Assembly: GCA_977017575.1 (NCBI GenBank)
Contig: CDRNVI010000163.1
Coordinates: forward strand, 1-64,000
Length of the DNA stretch: 64,000 bases
Origin: Paramoeba atlantica
Taxonomy: Eukaryota > Discosea
Reading direction: 5' to 3'
Below the pieces are notes generated by a model. The model saw only the letters and a program-made list of their open reading frames with translations, searched no databases and was not told the origin of the DNA. The position numbers and the translations under genes are program-made. Below are positions 25,101 through 35,900 of this stretch, piece by piece; positions within the stretch are counted from its first letter, which is position 1, and every line of letters starts with the position of its first letter.

Positions 25101-25395
25101 CTAGATGAAATCAAAGAATACAATACAATGGGCTCAGAGCAGTAGAAAAACCCAATGGGAAAACTGGTGCTCAAAGTTCAAAAAAAAAGAAAAGTTGCTT
25201 GCTCAAAAAACCAATTGGTGGAAAAATAGCTGACTCAAAAAGAAGATAAATGATCAAAAGTAGAAGATCAGTTGTTGTGAGGAAACCTGGCCTCCAGGAA
25301 AAAACCTCACCAGAATGTTTGTTCATGAAAACAAGGCACTGTTGTTGTTTCAATTCAAAGAACAAATGTTCAATCTCGGTATCAAAAGTGAGCAT

Positions 25396-26110
25396 AAGTT
25401 CTGAAAATCAAAACCAGCATTGCCAATGAACATGTCTACTTTGGTACAGACTAAAGAAGGCGTGTCAGAAATATGTTGAATGGACAACTGAAGAGTGGTC
25501 CTCAGAAGTCTCACGAAAAAGTGAGAAACTTCCTGATGACATCATCAATGGTGTTCTTTATTTAGATTCATAGAAGGTCGACTTGGAGGAGACCAAGGGT
25601 GGACTTGAAGGAGATTGGGAATTGACTTGGAGAAGATCAAGAGTCAGATCAAACAAATAGAGCAGAGAGCCAAGTGTCTTCAGAGTAGCGCACATTGCTT
25701 GTGTGCACTTCATCAACTATCAATTTGTCTTTCAGAGAAACTAAACTGGCTACAGGTTTGTGCCCCCTTCTCACAAGGCTAATGGTCTGAGCTCTTTTGA
25801 TTTGATTTTGCCTTTTGTGAGAATGAAGCATATAAATCAAAGACTGTAGAACTCAAAAGAAAAGACTTGAGGACAGAAAGAGAAAAAAAAGAGTTGGTTT
25901 TGAAGAAACCTGGTGGAAGAGATAGAAAAATTTCTTGAACATCAAAAAAAAACACCACAATTTGGGAGGAAAATGAAGCCAAACATGAGAATTGAAAAGA
26001 GAAAATGAAAATTGGGTACCACTGCAACTCATCTTCACCAAATTTAAAGTCTGGGCTAAAGTCAGAAGGTAAGAAAGCAAACAAGAAAAACAGAAAAAAA
26101 ATGACTTGTT
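25396..26110. other. Intergenic, no gene seen
   Basis: About 700 bases separate the old gypsy coding region from the pogo-type transposon. They may include the lost 5' terminal repeat of the gypsy element, but I found no matching sequence at the other end. Short frames on both strands show no motif. Confidence 0.4.
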
Positions 26111-27943
26111 AGAAATTGTTACACTAAATTCAGAAATTGTCATTTTCATTTATTTAATTTCATGTATTTCTTCCACTTCCTCTCATATTTTGTCATCTTC
26201 CCTTTGTTGGAGGGGACCTTATACCATGCAGGACACATCCAAAACACATCACAGAACTCACAGCCCCACCAATCATGTCCAATTCGATATGTTTTTTGGC
26301 ATCCAGCCTTACACTCTCATGTTTTTTGCTCTCTCTCCTTCTCTCTGAGGGTTCTCTCTCTCAACAATTTTCTTTTCTCTTTCTCTCTTTTTCTCAATTC
26401 TTTTTTGCTCTTGCTCTTCTTTTCTTTTGTCTCTCTTGGGCCTTTTTCTCTTTCACAAGTTTCTTTTCTTTTCCTTGGTTTTCTTCTCCTCTTCTATCCT
26501 GTTGTTCTCCACCATCATATCTGCAGGGTCATACCTATGATTTTTTCTCACAGTGTGGGTTACCCTCTTAATTTTTTTCCCCTCCTCACTTGCCTTCTCA
26601 ACTGTCTTTTCAATAATCAAGGTAACTTGTTGTGTCATTTTCTCAACTAAATAGTCATGCTCTGAAGTGGGTGTAAATCCAGCATCATCCCCACCAGGGC
26701 AGTGGTTCTCCTTGGCCAAGTGAAGGATTTTCGTTTCAGAAAAAGGGAACAAACCAGTCTCCTTAAATGCCTTGGTAATAGTCTTGGCTGTGAAGGCTTT
26801 CTCAGTACTTTGGAGAACAAAATCAATAAAAGAAAACATGTTGGTTCACGAAAACGATTGGATATACGCGTGCTCACTTGTGATCCTTGTCACTTGCTGT
26901 TTTAGACTTGTGAATAAGAGGTTATCAAGTGGCTGTGACCAGTGTGAGGTGTGGGCGACTAGAAAACACAAAGAAACATGATTTTCAAAAGCCTTTTGGA
27001 CCACTTGGATCTGACGATGTGAGCCAAGGTTGTCTCCAAAGCATTTTCATTCCACTCCAGGGTGCAAAATATTCCATCTTGACACAAAATCCTCCATAAT
27101 TTGTTGGAAAACAACATCATTGATGTATCCTGACTCAGTAAAGAAGACAAGAGAGGGAAGTTGGGCAGATCGAGTTCGTTTTGAGGTGTTCGGAAGATCG
27201 AGGTGAACAGTTGCAGTGTCCCCTTCCTTGAATTTGGCAGAAAATACAAAATATGTCGCAAGGGTAGTTCCATCAGCCCCCACAAAGGGTAGAAAGGTTC
27301 CACAGTGTGTCCCCTTGATACCTGATCGATTTTGAGACTTCTTGGCTTTCTTGCGCAATTTACCCTCCTGAGTTAGCAGAATCCGGCACTCATCATCGTT
27401 GACAAATGCAAACGAAAGAGGTGTTCGCGTCGCAAAAAACTTCTTTATCTTTTCCACAAAATATACAGTTTCATCATAAAGATGAGCAGAAGCTCGATCA
27501 TTCGAGAGAGGGGTGGTATTTCCAAGGCCCAAGTCATCTGAATGCTTTGTCAAAAAACGCTGGATTGTTGAGCGTGAGATTTTCTTCGAAAACATATCTT
27601 CCGCCGCTTTATGCATTTGATCCACTGTCCATGGTTTCTGAATATTTACCAAAGCAATTGCAATGTAGAGGAGGGACTTCTGTTCTTCCTCTGTCAGGCA
27701 GGAATTGCCATGAACTTCACCAGGCTGTTTTCTTCGATAATAGGCCAGACTGACCGCATTTTTGCTCTTCCCAATTTCTCTACCATGGATCTCACATGCC
27801 TCACCAACTGAGTGACCCTTTTCAACTAGATTTTGGATGTCCACAACAACATTGGTGTATGCCATAACCCAAAACAAAACAAGTTGTTGACCGTTTCAAC
27901 AAACACGAAAATGACAATTTGTGATTTTAGGGCGACAATTTCT
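26111..27943 (-). mobile_element. Pogo/DDE_1-type DNA transposon with 37-bp inverted ends
   Basis: Inverted repeats at 26111-26147 and 27907-27943 agree at about 32 of 37 positions. Each begins AGAAATTGT and ends AAATTGTCATTTTC when read inward, and each contains two copies of AAATTGT at the same spacing. The transposase gene fills the interior on the minus strand. No clear duplicated target was found beside the ends; the flanks are TTGTT on the left and CTGAC on the right. The boundary may therefore be a few bases off, or the duplication may have been lost. Confidence 0.8.
26309..27877 (-). pseudogene. DDE_1 (pogo/Tigger-type) transposase with in-frame TGA codons
   Basis: A single frame of about 520 codons runs from 27877 to TAA at 26309-26311. 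The first 150 residues form helix-turn-helix DNA-binding segments (DIQNLVEKGHSVGEACEIHG, then TVDQMHKAAEDMFSKK). The catalytic core follows: FAFVNDDECRILL, CFGDNLGSHR, and HTSHWSQPLDNLLF, the usual SH..QPLD motif of the family. The tail is a long Lys/Arg/Glu-rich stretch. Three TGA codons lie in the frame (27047-27049, 26846-26848, 26453-26455), with no TAA, TAG or frameshift before the end. Coding character continues across each TGA. I label it a pseudogene under the standard code, but the pattern is odd (see findings). Confidence 0.8.
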
Positions 27944-28220
27944 CTGACTTTAGCCCTCTTTTTGTTGAGAACAAAAGTGGTTTCGGTGAGAACCAAAGTT
28001 GTCGACTTTTGCTTTTCTCTTTTTGAAAAAGTCCAACTGTATGTTGCTCCAATCAATTTCTCGCTTTGGGATTTCGAAGTTGAGGTCTGCGTTAGGACCT
28101 GCGTTTCGAAGTTGGGGTCCCCCAATTCTCTCTTCTTCGCAAAACAAAGGAACCTGCTGGTCACAGTGGTCTGCCGGAAGAAGGCCCCTTTTTTCTCAAA
28201 CATGCTCTTCAGTAGTGGCG
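27944..28220. other. Spacer upstream of the NTPase gene
   Basis: 277 bases separate the transposon end from the ATG at 28221. They are AT-rich at the left and more balanced at the right. They probably hold the promoter of the NTPase gene, but no motif was recognised. Confidence 0.3.
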
Positions 28221-31024
28221 ATGGCTCTTCCCCAACAACAACACATGACGACTATCCACAAAAATGACGATTGCTGGTACTCTTCTGCAGCAAGACTTCC
28301 CCAGTTACTCCTCCCTCTTGGCCACACTCCAAAACGGTTCTTTGGAGATGAGGTACGCTTTTGGTTTGTTTTGTTTGTTTATTTCATCTGAGGTGTTCCT
28401 TTTCCACAGAGTGGAGCTCTGAAAAAGATCGAACTGGAGAGGAAAATTGAGAAAAAAGAAACAAAGATGGAAGAAGTAACAAAGGAGATTGCGGAATTGA
28501 CAAAGAAGGTCATGAGTGAACCTCCAGGCGAGAACCATAACCTGATGAGGAATTATCTTGACGATCTTCGGCGCTCTCTCGACGATCTTCGGCAGGATAA
28601 AGCACGTTTGTTGAAGGACCTTGGTTCAGAACCTGGTTTGTTGATTTTTCTCTTGTTGGTTGTTGGTTGTCGGTTGTTGGTTGTTGGTTGTTGGCTGGGT
28701 TGGCCATGGGTTGGTGCCTGGAAATATGTGAAATTATTCCTTCACTGTCAACCGCAGAAAGTTTCATTAAATCAAAACCATGGCTGGTTTGTTTTTCTTT
28801 GTTTTTGGTTAGTTAGTTGTGGTTGACTTGGTTGGCCTGGAAAAAGAATTTGGGCCTTTACCATTGATTGTAAAAACTTTCTCAAATCAGAACCTTGCTG
28901 GTTTGTTTTTTCTTTGGTTTTTGGTTGGTTTGTTGTGGTTGATTTGTGGGGTGGTAGTGGTTGGTTGAAGCACCACAAGCCTCTCCCTGTGATGGGTAGT
29001 TCTTTTGAAACACTTTCAAAGTTTGTGATTGATATCCAAAATACAAGTGTTGATTGACTTTCTTTTTTTTTCATTCAGAGTTTGAATGGAAGTGGCGAGA
29101 ACCTCGGCCTTTTGTTCAGACAACTGGGAGTGTTTGGGAGTACCAGCCTCCAGAGAATGTGCTTGAGCCCTTGAACAAAAATTTACCAAAGCACTACCAT
29201 TTGTGGAAACAAGAAAAAACAGATAAGAGTCATCCTCTATTTCTGGTTTTCAGCGGCCCAGGCACTGGAAAGAGTCGGCTTCTGGATGAACTCCCTGAAC
29301 TGGCGAAGAAATCTGTGAAATCATTGCCCGAACTCCATGATCTTTTGGACGAGGCCTTTGTTTTCAAAATTACATTTGAAAATGGGATGCGTTATCTCAA
29401 CAACGAAGGGGTAAGTGGTGATGAGATTCTTGGAACCCGAATGATGTGGCAGATATCACCCATGGACACATTTTCTTCGTTTCTGAACAGAAAGAGGAAA
29501 TATACAATTGAAGATGCTCTTGACGCAATCCCATGCGATCGCTCCAAGCCCTCAGCAGTATTCCTTCTTATTGATGGACTGCAAATGGTTCCTCACACTT
29601 CAGGGAGTTCTGAAACTGTATTTGCGGAGATTATCAAAAGTGTTTGTAACAAGATCAATGATAGTGGGCGAGATTTTTTTATCGTGGGTGCTGTTTCAGC
29701 AACAGTGTCAGAGCCAGTGAGACAAGTTCTTCACCATTCCCCTCAGCGCCGTGTGAATCTCGTGCCAGGGCCTTTAGATGGTCACGCCATCATAAAAAGT
29801 TCAAACATGTTGGTTCACATGCTTGTGGATGACATGGGTGGTCACGGCCGTGCTTTGGAGATGCTGGTAGACTCTTTGGAACCACTTCAGAGGAAAGGCC
29901 AAGACCAAGATAGTTTCTCATTGGCTGAACTTGCATCATCACTTCGTCACAATTTCAGGGAACGCTACCCTTCTTTGTTTGAGCTTGGAGATGACCTTCT
30001 TCCCTTGGTTGAAAGTACCTTTGCGCGCCGTTCTTTTTCTTCACTACAAAGCTCCATTTCTCCAAACTTCACTGTGGAAGATGCATTGACTCTTGGATTA
30101 ATTCGATGGAGCCCTCAAACTCAAACTCTGGAAATGCCTTTCATCTTGTTATGGCTCTTGACAACAGGCACTCCAAATGCTCCCCCATTGTTGAGGCATC
30201 TCGCTCATGACAATGTGTCTTCTGGTATTGTGAAGAGGACAGGACTTGAAGGCTGGGGAAGTTGGCAAGACTTTGTTGCAAATTTCCAAAGTTTAAAGTC
30301 GAAGGTTTTTGATGGAAAGGAAATGACTCTGGCAGAGTTACATGCTGGGGCAAAGCTCAGTGATTTGGCTGCAAAATCCCTCATCAGAGTCCAGAAGCAA
30401 GATGTTGTGTGGACAAAGAAACGTTATCTGAGTCGATCAGATAGGGAGATTGCTGAGATGATTGAGCATGAGGAGGGTGAAGTGCCTTTCAAAAGGCTGT
30501 GTGACATTCTTGTAGTGAATGGTCCAGGGGCTCCTGCTGCTGATGTCTTTTCTCGTGTCCATCTTAGAGACCCTGATGCATCTGTGGAAGATAGGGAAGG
30601 TGTTTGGGTTAATGAAACTTTTGCTTGTCGGCACCGGCAGAAGGAGACTCTTTCTCAATCTGATTACAAGAACGAGAGAGAAAAGGCAGCAGGGCCTGAC
30701 GACTTTTTTATGATGTTTGTGACAGGAGATTCTGATGTTGATTTGGAAAACAATGATGATGGGAAGAGAAAGAATGGGCTTGTGGATTCTAAAAACTTTT
30801 CTTCTTACTTTGGACCTTTTGCCGGTCGTGCTTTTCACTTGCGAGAAGAGCCTCCAAATATCAATACTGCCCCACGTAGTGTGCTTGAGGCTATAGAAGG
30901 AATTGGTTCTGCCAGAGGAAAAACTATTTTGCAAGAGCGTGCGTCTCACCTGTTTGATGATCTAAGTGATGCATCTGTCCGCACTCAAATTCCAGAACAT
31001 GTCTTACATCGGTTAACTTTTTGA
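28221..31024 (+). CDS. P-loop NTPase with helix-hairpin-helix tail (Crinkler/RHS-like)
   Basis: Three exons (28221-28352, 28410-28635, 29079-31024) give an open protein of 767 residues with exact phase at both GT-AG junctions. The second intron (443 bases) is rich in TTGGTTG repeats. Residues about 45-115 form a charged coiled coil. A Walker A motif, FSGPGTGKSRLLDELP, lies near residue 177, and a Walker B-like segment, FLLIDGLQMV, near residue 280. The C-terminus ends with a helix-hairpin-helix, NTAPRSVLEAIEGIGSARG, near residue 715, which usually binds DNA. The GPGTGKSRLLDELP wording and the FENG and RMMWQIS segments recall the NTPase part of Crinkler/RHS proteins; that assignment is from memory of the family. 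No signal peptide is seen. It lies beside a DNA transposon. Trp is always TGG, and the stop is TGA. Confidence 0.6.
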
Positions 31025-31162
31025 CTATCTCAAAACTCATAACACAACTCTCTTTACCCCCTGAACTTTTTCTTATTTCATAATTGTTGTTATTTTTTGC
31101 ACCTTTTCTTTCATTTTTACTGACTCTTTTTTTTCTCTCTTCTGTGTTGTGAGTGTTCTGAC

Positions 31163-31235
31163 AGGTATCAAGTTGGATTCAGTTTCCCGTAGCTAGTAAA
31201 GGGAAACTTGCTCCAACTTGATACCTTTTTTTTTG
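31163..31235. ncRNA. Two-part perfect hairpin followed by a T tract
   Basis: AGGTATCAAGTTGGA (31163-31177) pairs fully with 31212-31226. Inside it, GTTTCCC (31182-31188) pairs fully with GGGAAAC (31201-31207). Symmetric 4-base interior segments separate the two stems, and the loop has 12 bases (31189-31200). A run of T follows at once (to 31235). A folded transcript ending in U residues would resemble an RNA polymerase III product or a terminator. It starts 139 bases after the NTPase stop codon. I do not recognise the family. Confidence 0.45.
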
Positions 31236-31710
31236 AAATGTCTCTTGTTTTTTGAAATTTTTGTTGAGTTTTTTCACTGAGCTTTTTTTGAATCATTCAC
31301 ATGTTAGAAATAAGAAGAAGAGGACAGAAAGTGTGTGCTCTGATTTCTTATGCATATGTTTTTGTATGCATGGACAAAAAAAAGTTGAATTTATACAGAT
31401 AGAAAGGTGACAAGAGAACATAGATTGAGAAAAATGGAAATAGTGAAAGAGATGCAAGAACATTAAACCTGAAAAATGGACAAAATGTTTTTGGAGAAGT
31501 TAGATGTTCAGAAGCAACACACACTGAACTTCACCCAACTTTCACCAAGAAGAGAGGTTGAGAAGAAAAAGCAGAAATCAAATCAAAAGAAATAATATGT
31601 AAAAATTTATTCGCTTTTTAAAAAATTAACCCAAAGAAGATCACAACAAACAAAATCAATGCCACAGCACAGGGTGATGAGGTAGGGCATTGAACAAAGA
31701 TCTCGACAAA
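31236..31710. other. Intergenic, no gene seen
   Basis: AT-rich sequence with T runs on the left and A runs on the right. It contains no convincing frame. Confidence 0.4.
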
Positions 31711-32690
31711 GGCAGAAATAAAAGTGAAAAAAAAGAACAAACAATTTTTGTAATTTATAAAGGTCAAATAATTCAGATGGAACTGTTGTTATGAGAAAGC
31801 AACCTAAAAAAAATCAAATCAATTCAAAAAAAAATCTGAGGAAAAAAAAAAAGGAAGGAATCACAAACAAGTTTTGCATTTTGAAAATTTCTCCAATTTC
31901 TGTTGGAATTTCTCCTTCGAATAAATTAGAAGTTAGATCTTTGCAAAAGAAAGAAAATTAAAAAGAAGAGAAGGTTTGAGAAAGAAAGAAGAAGAAAAAA
32001 ATTATGTTATTCAATAATATTTGAGAAAAGAAAATATTCATACAAATTCGATAATCGAGAGATTTCTCCTATTTGGGTTGGAAGAGTTCCATTGAATTGA
32101 TTTCGAGAAAGGGACCTTTGAATAAAGGGAGTCAAAAAAAAAAAAAAGATACAATAATAAAAATTATTATTATTTATTATTTATTATTTATTTATTATTT
32201 ATTTATTTATTATTATTTATTATTATTTATTTTAAAAAGAAAAAACATCATACATGACAGTCAAATGAGAGAGTCTTCCAATTTCAGTTGGAATTTCTCC
32301 CTCTAACAAGTTGAAATTGAGATAACTAAAAAAATTCAAAAAAAAAAAAAAAATCAATCAGTTTCAACAAAATAAAAAGAAAAAGAAACAGGTAATTTAA
32401 AGAAGAAGGATAGCCAATTTCAGTTGGAATTGTCCCAATCAAAAAAAAAAAAGAAAATAAATAAAATAAATAAAATAAAATGAAAAAAATTGAAAAAAAA
32501 AAATAAAAAATGAAAATTAAACTCAATTTCAATATTTTTCATTCTTCAACAATTCAAAAAAAAAAAAAAAAAAAAAAGAAAGAAAAGAGAAAAATTAAAC
32601 ATTTTAGTGATGCGTTTGAATTGCTCAATTTAATTTGGCTGGTTCCCTCTAACAAGTTAAAATTCAAGGATCTAAATTGTTCACAACAAC
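31710..32690 (-). pseudogene. LRR gene fragment, one repeat per 72-base exon
   Basis: The minus strand carries separate LRR exons of the plant type. Three are exactly 72 bases between splice-like sites: 32254-32325 (NLLEGEIPTEIGRLSHL), 32044-32115 (NQFNGTLPTQIGEISRL) and 31869-31940 (NLFEGEIPTEIGEIFKM). Partial repeats lie near 32600-32680, 32405-32440 and 31750-31790. Each exon starts and ends in the same codon phase, so exons could be added or lost without changing the frame. No start, no upstream domain and no clear end are seen, and the acceptor before 31869-31940 lacks the expected CAG. It is probably a decayed gene related to the copies at 57.8 and 63.7 kb. Confidence 0.6.
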
Positions 32691-32963
32691 AAAAGAGATA
32701 AAGGAAAAAAGAAAAAAGAAAAAAGAAAAAAAGAAAAAAATAAAATAAAAATAAAATAAAATAAAAAAACAAAAAATTTTTAAAAAAATTCTTTTGAAAA
32801 AGAGAAAAATAAAAAGACTACAAACACTTTTTTGTCCCTGCAAACACCCTGCATTTTGGGGTTCCCCATGGGGCTTATTTAGCACAAAAATGTGTCAAAA
32901 TCAAATTAGTAAACACCAAATATCAGGAAACAACCAAATATCTAACACAAAAAGAATTATTCA

Positions 32964-35900
32964 TCATCCAAAATTTTTGTAACAAAACAGCCGCAAAGTC
33001 CCATCTGTTGATGAAGAAAAAACAACTGACATTTTTTGATTCACCCCAACTGCCTGATTAGGAACAGCCAAACTGCTTACATTCCCATCATGCGCATCTT
33101 CTTCGCTCAATAGAGGGTGAGAAAGAGGAGAACGGGTTTCAATCTCCCATCCAATCACATTCCCTGTTGCAGCTGTCCCTCCCCAAATCTCATTGGGTCC
33201 AACCTGAACAAGGCAACTGAGAAAGGCATCTGAAGGGACTTCAACTTGATCAACAAGAACAAGCTGTTGATGATCACCACTATCTATGGATCGGAAGATT
33301 AAGATTTTTTCTCCATCATAAGCCCAGATCTCTGGCCCCTTTTTAGCAGTTTGAGAGGGAAGAGGGAGAAAATCCTCCTCCTCCTTTTCCTCTTCCTGTT
33401 TTTCTCTAATCCCTCCTCTGTTTCCAACCACCCAATTCCCATTCCACACAGAAGTCAGACACCGAATGTAAGAAGAGCCACGATCTTTCTCTTGACACCA
33501 CCCAACACCACCCATCATTTTGTCACTTCCATCTTGGATCTGGATCATACCCACAGCATTACCAACTGCCAGACAGAGAGTACTTTTTCCTTTTGACACC
33601 ATTCCACTCCTGGCAGTGTTCTGAAACCGACCTTCAATCCCTGACTGGTCCAGTTGCAACACTCTCTTTGTCTCAATTCGTGATGTCCGATGCAACCCAT
33701 GTTCATCTTCAACCGTAATAAGAGTGAACTCAACAACTTGAAAAGCATTTGTAAAGCCCCACACACTATGTCCCACTGCTTCCAATCCCAAAAACCCTAA
33801 ACCCTTCTTTGAGCCAGCCTCATCTCTACCATCCTCACCAATGCTGCTGCTATTTTCAGGTTGTTTCACACCAAGACAAAGGAGAGAAAGATCAAATAAC
33901 AGCATTCTGGAAAATTGTTCCAAGGCACTCAACCACTGAGAAAGAGAGGGTGACCCTCTCATGTTCTCTTCAGCTTTGGCAACAGCAAATTTGAAAGTTT
34001 TGTTTTGTTCAGGGCACTGAATTTGAATGGTTGGTCTTGGGGTTGAGAGGAAGGATGTGACAACTGTGTTTTTGTTAATCAAAATAGAATCTTCTTCTGT
34101 TCCAAAATATTGGTGCTTAAAGATACGAAGTCGACCTGTATCAAGACTCACCCACATATCTTCACTCCATAAACTCACTTTCCTCAACCAACCCTTGATG
34201 TTGAAGTGCTCAATTGCATCCTCACAATTCAAAGGTGCATCTTTCCAAACTCGGAGCGTCCCACACATTGAACTTGTCCAAACATGACCCCCAAATGACT
34301 GGTAGACCATTGCTCTGACTTCTTTTTTATGTGTGTCTTTTTCGTTACATAAAATCAGTTTTGGGTTTCCTCCAATTGCCTTCTTCACCTCAATCACACC
34401 GACATACCCATTCCAAAATCCAATCCAAAGCCAATCAAGACCTGCAAAGAGAACCCTCTTCACTTTCCACTTTTCCTTCACAGACATCATTTCTGACAAT
34501 CGCAGCATGGCCACAGAGAGAGAATGGTGAGAATGCCTTGAAGGATGATGAGCATCCGCCGCTGTTACATCAATCTCTTTCCTCAGTTGATCCAAAACCC
34601 CGACCTGATTCAAAACCTTATGGAACAAGGGGGATTCACCTTGAATCATCTCAAATAGAGACTCACAAACTTGGAGGGCAGTTGGACGGCGAGAAGGTTG
34701 ATGATCCCAGCAAGAGTTCATCAAGTCTAGATACTTTTTCAACAGCTCAGGATTGTTTTCATTTTCATGCTCAAGGACAGAGCGAGGAATTGAAGGACGC
34801 CCCTTTTTGCGAATAAATCCTTTCAACACTTCCATCAACTCAACCTCCAAATCAAAAGAGTAGGGATAACGACGCACTAAAATCTCCCATAACATGATTC
34901 CAATTGCGTGAATGTCAATCTTTTCGGTGAATTCTTGCCCCTTCAACACTTCAGGTGCTGCCCAAGTTGCGGTCACACATTCAGTTTTGGAATTTTTTCC
35001 TCCAACAAGAGAAGAAGCACCAACAAGTTTCACAGACCACCCAAAATCACCAACCTTCGCCAATGGCTCTCTCAAGGTCTGTTCAGTTATGGGAAATTGA
35101 ATCAGAGAACGAGTGAGAAAGACATTGGGAGTTTTAAGATCACGGTGAATGATAGGGGGATTCAGAGAATGGAGATAATGAATGCCCAGAGCAATGTCAA
35201 AAGCAATTTTGAGGCGAAGAACCCAAGGGAGGGGAGCATATATTTCGGTGGTCTCACGAATGAGATCTTCAACCTTCTTTGAAGTCTCTTTCAAATTCTC
35301 AAAGACCCGTTTTTCTTCTTCAGAACCCTCAAAGTTTCCTTCATATCCTCTTTCAATCCCAATCTTGAGAGAGTCTCTCAAGGCATTGATTTGCTCCCCA
35401 TGGCTCCCCCCTGCTATACCCAACCATTTGTCAAAGTATTGGTTGAGTTTTTTAAAGGCACCATTACATAAATGAAGAAGAGGAGGAAGGGGTGCAGGAG
35501 CAGGGAAAACACTTGGTTTGACAAAGTGGAGATTCAATTGACTCCGATAACTCCCAACTGATTTGATCACACTGTCAATAAGAACCAAAAGATTTAATCC
35601 CATGAAATTGATTTGCCCATAGAGGTCTCCTCCACCAACTAATTCCATTACCATTGCATGGTTATGATGAAACTCATTGAGTGAACCAGAAAGAGGATGA
35701 GTGATCCCCACTAACCTGACAATATTGGGATGAACAAGCCCTGTCATTGTGTACACTTCCAATAGAAAGTCTTTTTGCAGTCCTTCTTCAGTTGGTGGTT
35801 TCTTCTCATCACTTCCAATCTGGCAAGAGTCTTGAGCCAGTTTTACATGTTTTGGCTCAAGAACTTTTGCTGCATATGCAAAGTGGTCTCTTTCAATCAC

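Larger units (their letters stand above)
1031..25395 (-). mobile_element. Old Ty3/gypsy element, split by three insertions
   Basis: Visible parts on the minus strand, in element order from the right: a region of unknown role and an aspartic protease (CIDTGSGINA) near 25395-24500; reverse transcriptase and RNase H at about 23930-22180; the zinc-binding and catalytic start of integrase at about 10848-9827; and the integrase end with its C-terminal region at 1912-1031. Between these pieces lie the chromodomain gypsy element (10854-22171), a SINE (10389-10820) and the LTR element at 1913-9826. Each of the three carries its own target-site duplication. No gag and no terminal repeats were recognised. 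The element is a fossil with roughly ten breaks plus the insertions, and it is the oldest layer of the nest. Confidence 0.85.

Noticed and set aside
1031-25395. Using the breaks in the LTR elements as evidence about the genetic code
   Set aside because: These elements are treated as fossils and their individual breaks are not itemised. The argument rests on the two DNA transposons and the host genes only.
26160-26650. Plus-strand frame of 162 codons rich in Phe, Leu and Ser
   Set aside because: It is the reverse of the charged tail of the DDE_1 transposase on the minus strand, which has the domain evidence.
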